From contig CP136064.1 of NCBI GenBank assembly GCA_032622095.1, positions 278,651,614 through 278,715,613 of the forward strand: a DNA stretch of 64,000 bases. The letters are read 5' to 3'. Source of the DNA: Siphonodentalium dalli (lineage: Eukaryota > Mollusca > Scaphopoda > Gadilida > Siphonodentaliidae). Positions 60,191-64,000 of the stretch are shown here, one piece after another. Position 1 is the stretch's first letter. Each line of letters begins with the position of its first letter. The position numbers and the translations under genes were made by a program. Under the pieces are notes generated by a model, which was not told the DNA's origin, searched no databases, and saw nothing but the letters and a program-made list of their open reading frames with translations.

Positions 60191-61869
60191 GTAGTAACGT
60201 TGCTGATCTAATGCATAAAGACCTTCTGCACGCATAATGAGAAAGTGGTCACGTTATTTGGAAATTTGGAAATGTTATAATTTCGTAGTGCATGCATATG
60301 TGGGGTGACAAATGTTATTATGGTTTTGTGGCAAATCGGATGACCCCACCCCCATTGAGACCCCATATGAAGTTTTCGGGAGATTGTTGCTTGGTTCGTG
60401 GGGCTGTGGTGTACATTATACGTTACCGAACTTACATGGGTGCATGTGGGGACATGAGACCCCCGCCAACTATGGTCAAAGTTTTCACCAGTTGGAAACA
60501 ATATTAGATCACCAACAATGGTTTGAAATTGTTCTGGTAGTCTGATTTTTCAACCATTAATGTATGTGGAATTAGTGGTTTTAGACCAACATTTGCATTT
60601 CTTTCTACAATGGTAAAAATTTGGTTTGGAATTTCTTCTAAGCCCCTCCCTCCCCAGTGTCCAGTCAAAATTCAAGGCATGTGGGATACCAGATTGCAAA
60701 TTTAAAGACAATGGGGGTGTGCAAATTAAATTATGTGATATTGGGTCTTCGGCCCGGTTCAAGGGGAGTGTGCAGTTGGAAATCCATGAACATCCTCTGT
60801 CAGCGGAAACCATCAAAATATATACGTCCCCACACATATACATATAATAGCTCAGCGATTATGTCAAACAATCCAAAATGGAATTACGAATTACGAATTG
60901 TTGAAACAGGCGATAATATTCATGGATCATAACTCGTGTGCGTGAACGGTTACCAGCGTGTCCCTTATAGAGATTAGTTAACGGATACCTATGGCCACCA
61001 AGGTGAATACATATCACCAACTGGCGATAAAATATCAGCGCGCTGCCTTCGTCGGATATTTTCCGGTATTATTTATTGCATTGGTCAAGTAAGTCACATG
61101 GGGCATACCTGATATTTTCTTGCCGCCATGTGTACGTGCCCTAAGAGTTATTTGTCTTTCGTTTGCATGTCATAGCAGCACATGCATAATTATGGTGCGA
61201 TCTATATTGTATTCATAAAATATGTTTGCCGCTATGATATATGATGTTCGAATTCGGTGTAATGGATGCTGTCTAATAGCAAATATTTCTTAGCGCGTTC
61301 TCTCGTCTCATATTGAATGCCACTATGATAGCACTGTGTAGGAGCTGGTACATTGGAAGTCCTTCTATTTCCGGTTTGTGATGGTGAATTAATGATCTTT
61401 TACGGTTCCTTCTGATTAAAAATAAAACTTCTCGGTAGTTTGTGACAGGGAATTCTCAATTTTATAGCCATTTCGTGACAATTCGACCCCTCCCAATATG
61501 TGGTCACAAAGAGGGTGATAATAACGACGAAAACTGCTAAGTGTTGATCGGTTCCCACTCGACCGAGTCGGTTATCTTCCTATTTAATTGGTGCTATATG
61601 GGAAATACTTTGAAATACTGATATTTGGAAGGATACATAACATGTTATGTTCAAGGAAGACATATAATAAAGACAGAAACAACACATAACTACATTTGAT
61701 AAGGTAACAGGGTTTTTTTTATACAAAAAGTGAAATTGTAGAAAAGTGTTAAAGAAATATATAGATATGTCCAGATTTGGGTGCAAGATATATACATTAC
61801 GCATTCGTAACCGGGTTACATGGGTTACAGATCAGGCGTGCTTTTGTTACAACATTTGCATACCATGAG
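60191..61869. other. No gene recognised
   Basis: Several short frames (up to 97 codons) overlap on both strands around 60208-60930 with no known motif. The MITE-like phrase near 61108-61135 is noted above. Confidence 0.4.
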
Positions 61870-62410
61870 ATCATAACTCCAATTAGAAACATGACAATAT
61901 TTCCGCTATGCTCGTAAAAAACTAAAAGAAAGGGCTACAAAGTTACATTTGGCAGTCGTTAACAAAATCCGACGTGTTTTTGTCACAAAGTTACATTTGG
62001 AAGTCGCTTAAAATCCCAAGTGTTTTCGTCACAAAGTTACGTTTGCTTAAGAATAACTCCAACAAGAAAAATTATACTATTTCCGCTATGATTGTAAAAA
62101 AGGGTTACAAATATAATAATTTCTCCAGATGGAGCTATTCTCTAAGTATGTGTAAATTTGTGACAAAAACACGTCGGATTTTTAAAAAGATTTTCAAATG
62201 TATGGGTTTTTATTTTTTACAAGGATAGGTGAAATATTGTTTCTTGTTATTCTCTGGTAATCATTTGTAACTTTTGACTCAAAAAAAAAACACGTCGGAT
62301 TTTTTTAAACGACTTCGACATGTATATTTGTAACCCTTTTTTACAAGGATAGGTGAAATATTTTATTGTCGGAGTGGGAGTTATTCTCTAGTGTAAAAAT
62401 ATTTTATTTC
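61870..62410. repeat. Small foldback with CCGACGTGT repeats
   Basis: AAAATCCGACGTGTTTTTGT at 61966 is matched in inverse at 62164 and 62290. AATAACTCCAA near 62051 and the start near 61873 are matched in inverse near 62380. Both sides are tandemly duplicated internally: left period about 50 bp (ACAAAGTTACATTTGG at 61938, 61985), right period about 128 bp (ACAAGGATAGGTGAAATATT at 62218, 62342). Probably a MITE-like element. Confidence 0.7.
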
Positions 62411-62430
62411 GAAATGTTACATATAATAAC

Positions 62431-62862
62431 ACTAGCTGATGTCCGGGCTATTTAGGGATTTGTTTGCGATCGCCTCCGTCTGGGAAGAATATACAGTGTC
62501 TGTCCAGAAACATGCCTATATGGGCCTATATGAGCGAGGTCAAGGTCAAGGACACGTGAAATTGGACCCGCCCATATTGTTCCCGGGATCAAAGTAGGGC
62601 CATATACAAAATTTGAGTAGAATCGGTCGAGGTCCAGAAACATGCATATATGAGCGCAAATGGCTGAGGTCAGGGTCAAGGCCAAGGACACGATCGCACG
62701 TGAAATTGGACCCGCCCATACTCATCCAGGGATCAAAGTAGGCCTACATACCAAATTTTAGTCGGGTCAGTCGAGCAGTTTTCGAGTCTATAATACACAT
62801 ATACATACATACATATAAACATACAGATACATACAGACAGACAGAAGTTCCAAATATATAAA
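62431..62862 (-). mobile_element. Helitron-like element, unit H9 (decayed)
   Basis: On the minus strand it ends CCCGGACATCAGCTAG followed by T (complement of 62431) and begins near TATATATTTGGAAC, with the 5' TC mutated. The GACA tract is at 62830-62843. The terminal hairpin has lost its second half, as in H2. Inside is a diverged pair of about 110-bp cores (CCAGAAACATGC at about 62504 and 62632). Confidence 0.65.
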
Positions 62863-62879
62863 ACACAATACATATACAT

Positions 62880-63480
62880 ATTCATTGAGAAAGAGCATTG
62901 TACAACAAGCTAATAGCTTTTTTGAAGTCCTCTCCTCATAAACTGTTACATGTTCGTGTAGCCGACGGTAGGAACGTTTTCTTATAAATATATATATTGC
63001 CGTCGAGCGGGTGGATAATGACATGCCTATAATTGTAACCAGATATAGTGAAATCAGGAGGAATGGTGTTTGATACTTAACTTAAAACATTGTGTCATAT
63101 TCTGTTTGTTATACGCGTGACAATTGTTTCCCACCCGGTTTCTAAATTATAACAGTAGGTTACGCTCACTGGTCGCTTCGTTGCTCCAGGGACTATTCGT
63201 GCCAATTTATACTGATGTTTTGTGGATGTAATCACTCGAGTATTTTTTGGTATGTTATCCCATACGAGTGACGCACATTCAAGGGTGGGTTTAAGAAAAG
63301 CAAACTATATTGTTTCAAGGGTTTTCCTGCTCAGTCTGAATTTGTGCTTTCCGATAATATTTACCTTTTCTCACGCCCTATCAGTTATGTTACTAATGTG
63401 ACTTTCAAATGAACCAATGTTGTCAACAGTGAGACCAAGACATTTGTAATTTTCTACTTCAATTATTTGAGAACCAGCCC
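62880..63480 (-). pseudogene. LINE reverse transcriptase C-terminal fragment, several stops
   Basis: From 63475 down the minus strand reads IIEVENYKCLGLTVDN, ESHISNITDRA, then a stop, KFRLSRKTLETI, a stop, FAFLKPTLECASLVWDN. It then continues with weaker similarity through KKTFLPSATRTCNSL to a stop near 62880. This is the thumb and C-terminal segment of a CR1/jockey-like RT (HLGITI...HI...A...L...RPxLEYAxxVWD...FFPRTIxxWN). At least four stops; catalytic motifs absent. Confidence 0.75.
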
Positions 63481-63534
63481 TGATTATGGGTGGGTGAACT
63501 ATATTTTACGAACATTAAACGAACATTTACTGGA

Positions 63535-63745
63535 ACTAACACACGAGCAAACTTTGAGTCGAAATGTAAAACAAACTCGACGTATGTGTAACCCAGTAAC
63601 CGGTTACAAATGCGTCGAATTTGAAAAAAACACAACGAATTTGCAACCGGGTTACTTGATCTAACACACGAGCAAACGTTGAGTTGAATTGTAAAAAAGC
63701 AACGTATTTGTAACACAGTAACCGGTTGAAAATGTGTAGTATATT
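63535..63745. repeat. Tandem duplication, about 126-bp unit
   Basis: CTAACACACGAGCAAAC-TTGAGT at 63536 recurs at 63662, each followed by GTAAAA-AA and CAGTAACCGGTT. Related AACCGGGTTAC wording also lies near 61807. Confidence 0.8.
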
Positions 63746-64000
63746 TTCTCATAAAAATCCGCCATACAATTAAGAGAAAAGTAACGTAGCGTGTTCTTTT
63801 CTAAAACTGACTGTCCAACGCTAGTAGAAATTAATTCGATCTCACAAGTTTAATCGCTAATGGCATGTTCGCCTGATTGCCAGTGGTGAACAAACACTTA
63901 ATTTCAGTCTTTAATATGCACCTTCGCGTCGCTATCGTGTGCGATGTTAAGACGTTCGTTAGTTACTTACCCCGTTAAAAACGGTCACGTAAAACAGCAT
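63746..64000. other. No gene recognised
   Basis: Unique-looking sequence up to the window edge. Confidence 0.4.

Noticed and set aside
56976-60193. 3-bp GTA target duplication around FB2
   Set aside because: Three bases next to GTAGTA are not distinguishable from chance.

Overview
The window is AT-rich, intron-era eukaryotic DNA from an animal, most likely a marine invertebrate. A mollusc or other lophotrochozoan is my best guess. This rests on the repeat mix: several non-LTR retrotransposon (LINE) lineages of jockey/CR1-like type, PNMA-like Gag, short non-autonomous Helitrons with tandem cores and a CTGT microsatellite, and very large foldback elements. I could not recognise any host protein-coding gene, tRNA or rRNA. 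Every protein similarity I can defend belongs to a transposable element, so this is a repeat-dense intergenic region. No database search was possible; all homology statements are from reading motifs and comparing segments of the window by eye.

Layout. 0-1 kb: the end of an LTR inserted next to a broken Gag fragment. 2-6.85 kb: one arm and the 42-bp minisatellite of a foldback family (FB2), split by a 5'-truncated LINE that carries a clean 12-bp target-site duplication. 6.86-8.55 kb and 11.44-14.03 kb: two head-to-tail Helitron arrays (three units on the minus strand, four on the plus strand) around a 2.9-kb centre that contains a 769-bp palindromic transposon with a possible ATAA duplication. 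15.1-15.7 kb: an isolated Helitron. 18.5 kb: an LTR. 21.3-24.4 kb: a 3.1-kb nested palindrome. 25.3-27.6 kb: tandem duplications. 27.9-29.1 kb: an inverted-repeat element filled with a GCTTAAGC palindrome. 30.6-32.7 kb: a LINE RT fragment and a stand-alone LINE ORF1-like gene. 33.3-40.7 kb: a satellite whose units carry a higher-order period, interrupted by a 3844-bp foldback element (FB1) with 0.9-kb terminal inverted repeats and a 6-bp target duplication. 42.4-46.4 kb: a nearly complete LINE (endonuclease plus RT) broken by one stop and one frameshift. 46.4-51.3 kb: a graveyard of four further LINE fragments. 53.4-53.8 kb: another LTR. 54-54.6 kb: a 126-bp tandem repeat. 57.0-60.2 kb: a complete FB2 foldback element bounded by poly-G and poly-C. 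61.9-63.5 kb: a small foldback, a Helitron and an RT fragment.

The strongest structural results are (1) the FB1 element with an empty-site paralogue inside the same satellite, (2) the recognition of the 122/130-bp-core repeats as Helitron-like elements with A|TC...CTAG|T junctions, a subterminal hairpin and head-to-tail chaining, (3) the FB2 family with two loci in one window, and (4) an LTR family whose three copies agree on ends and promoter/polyA order.
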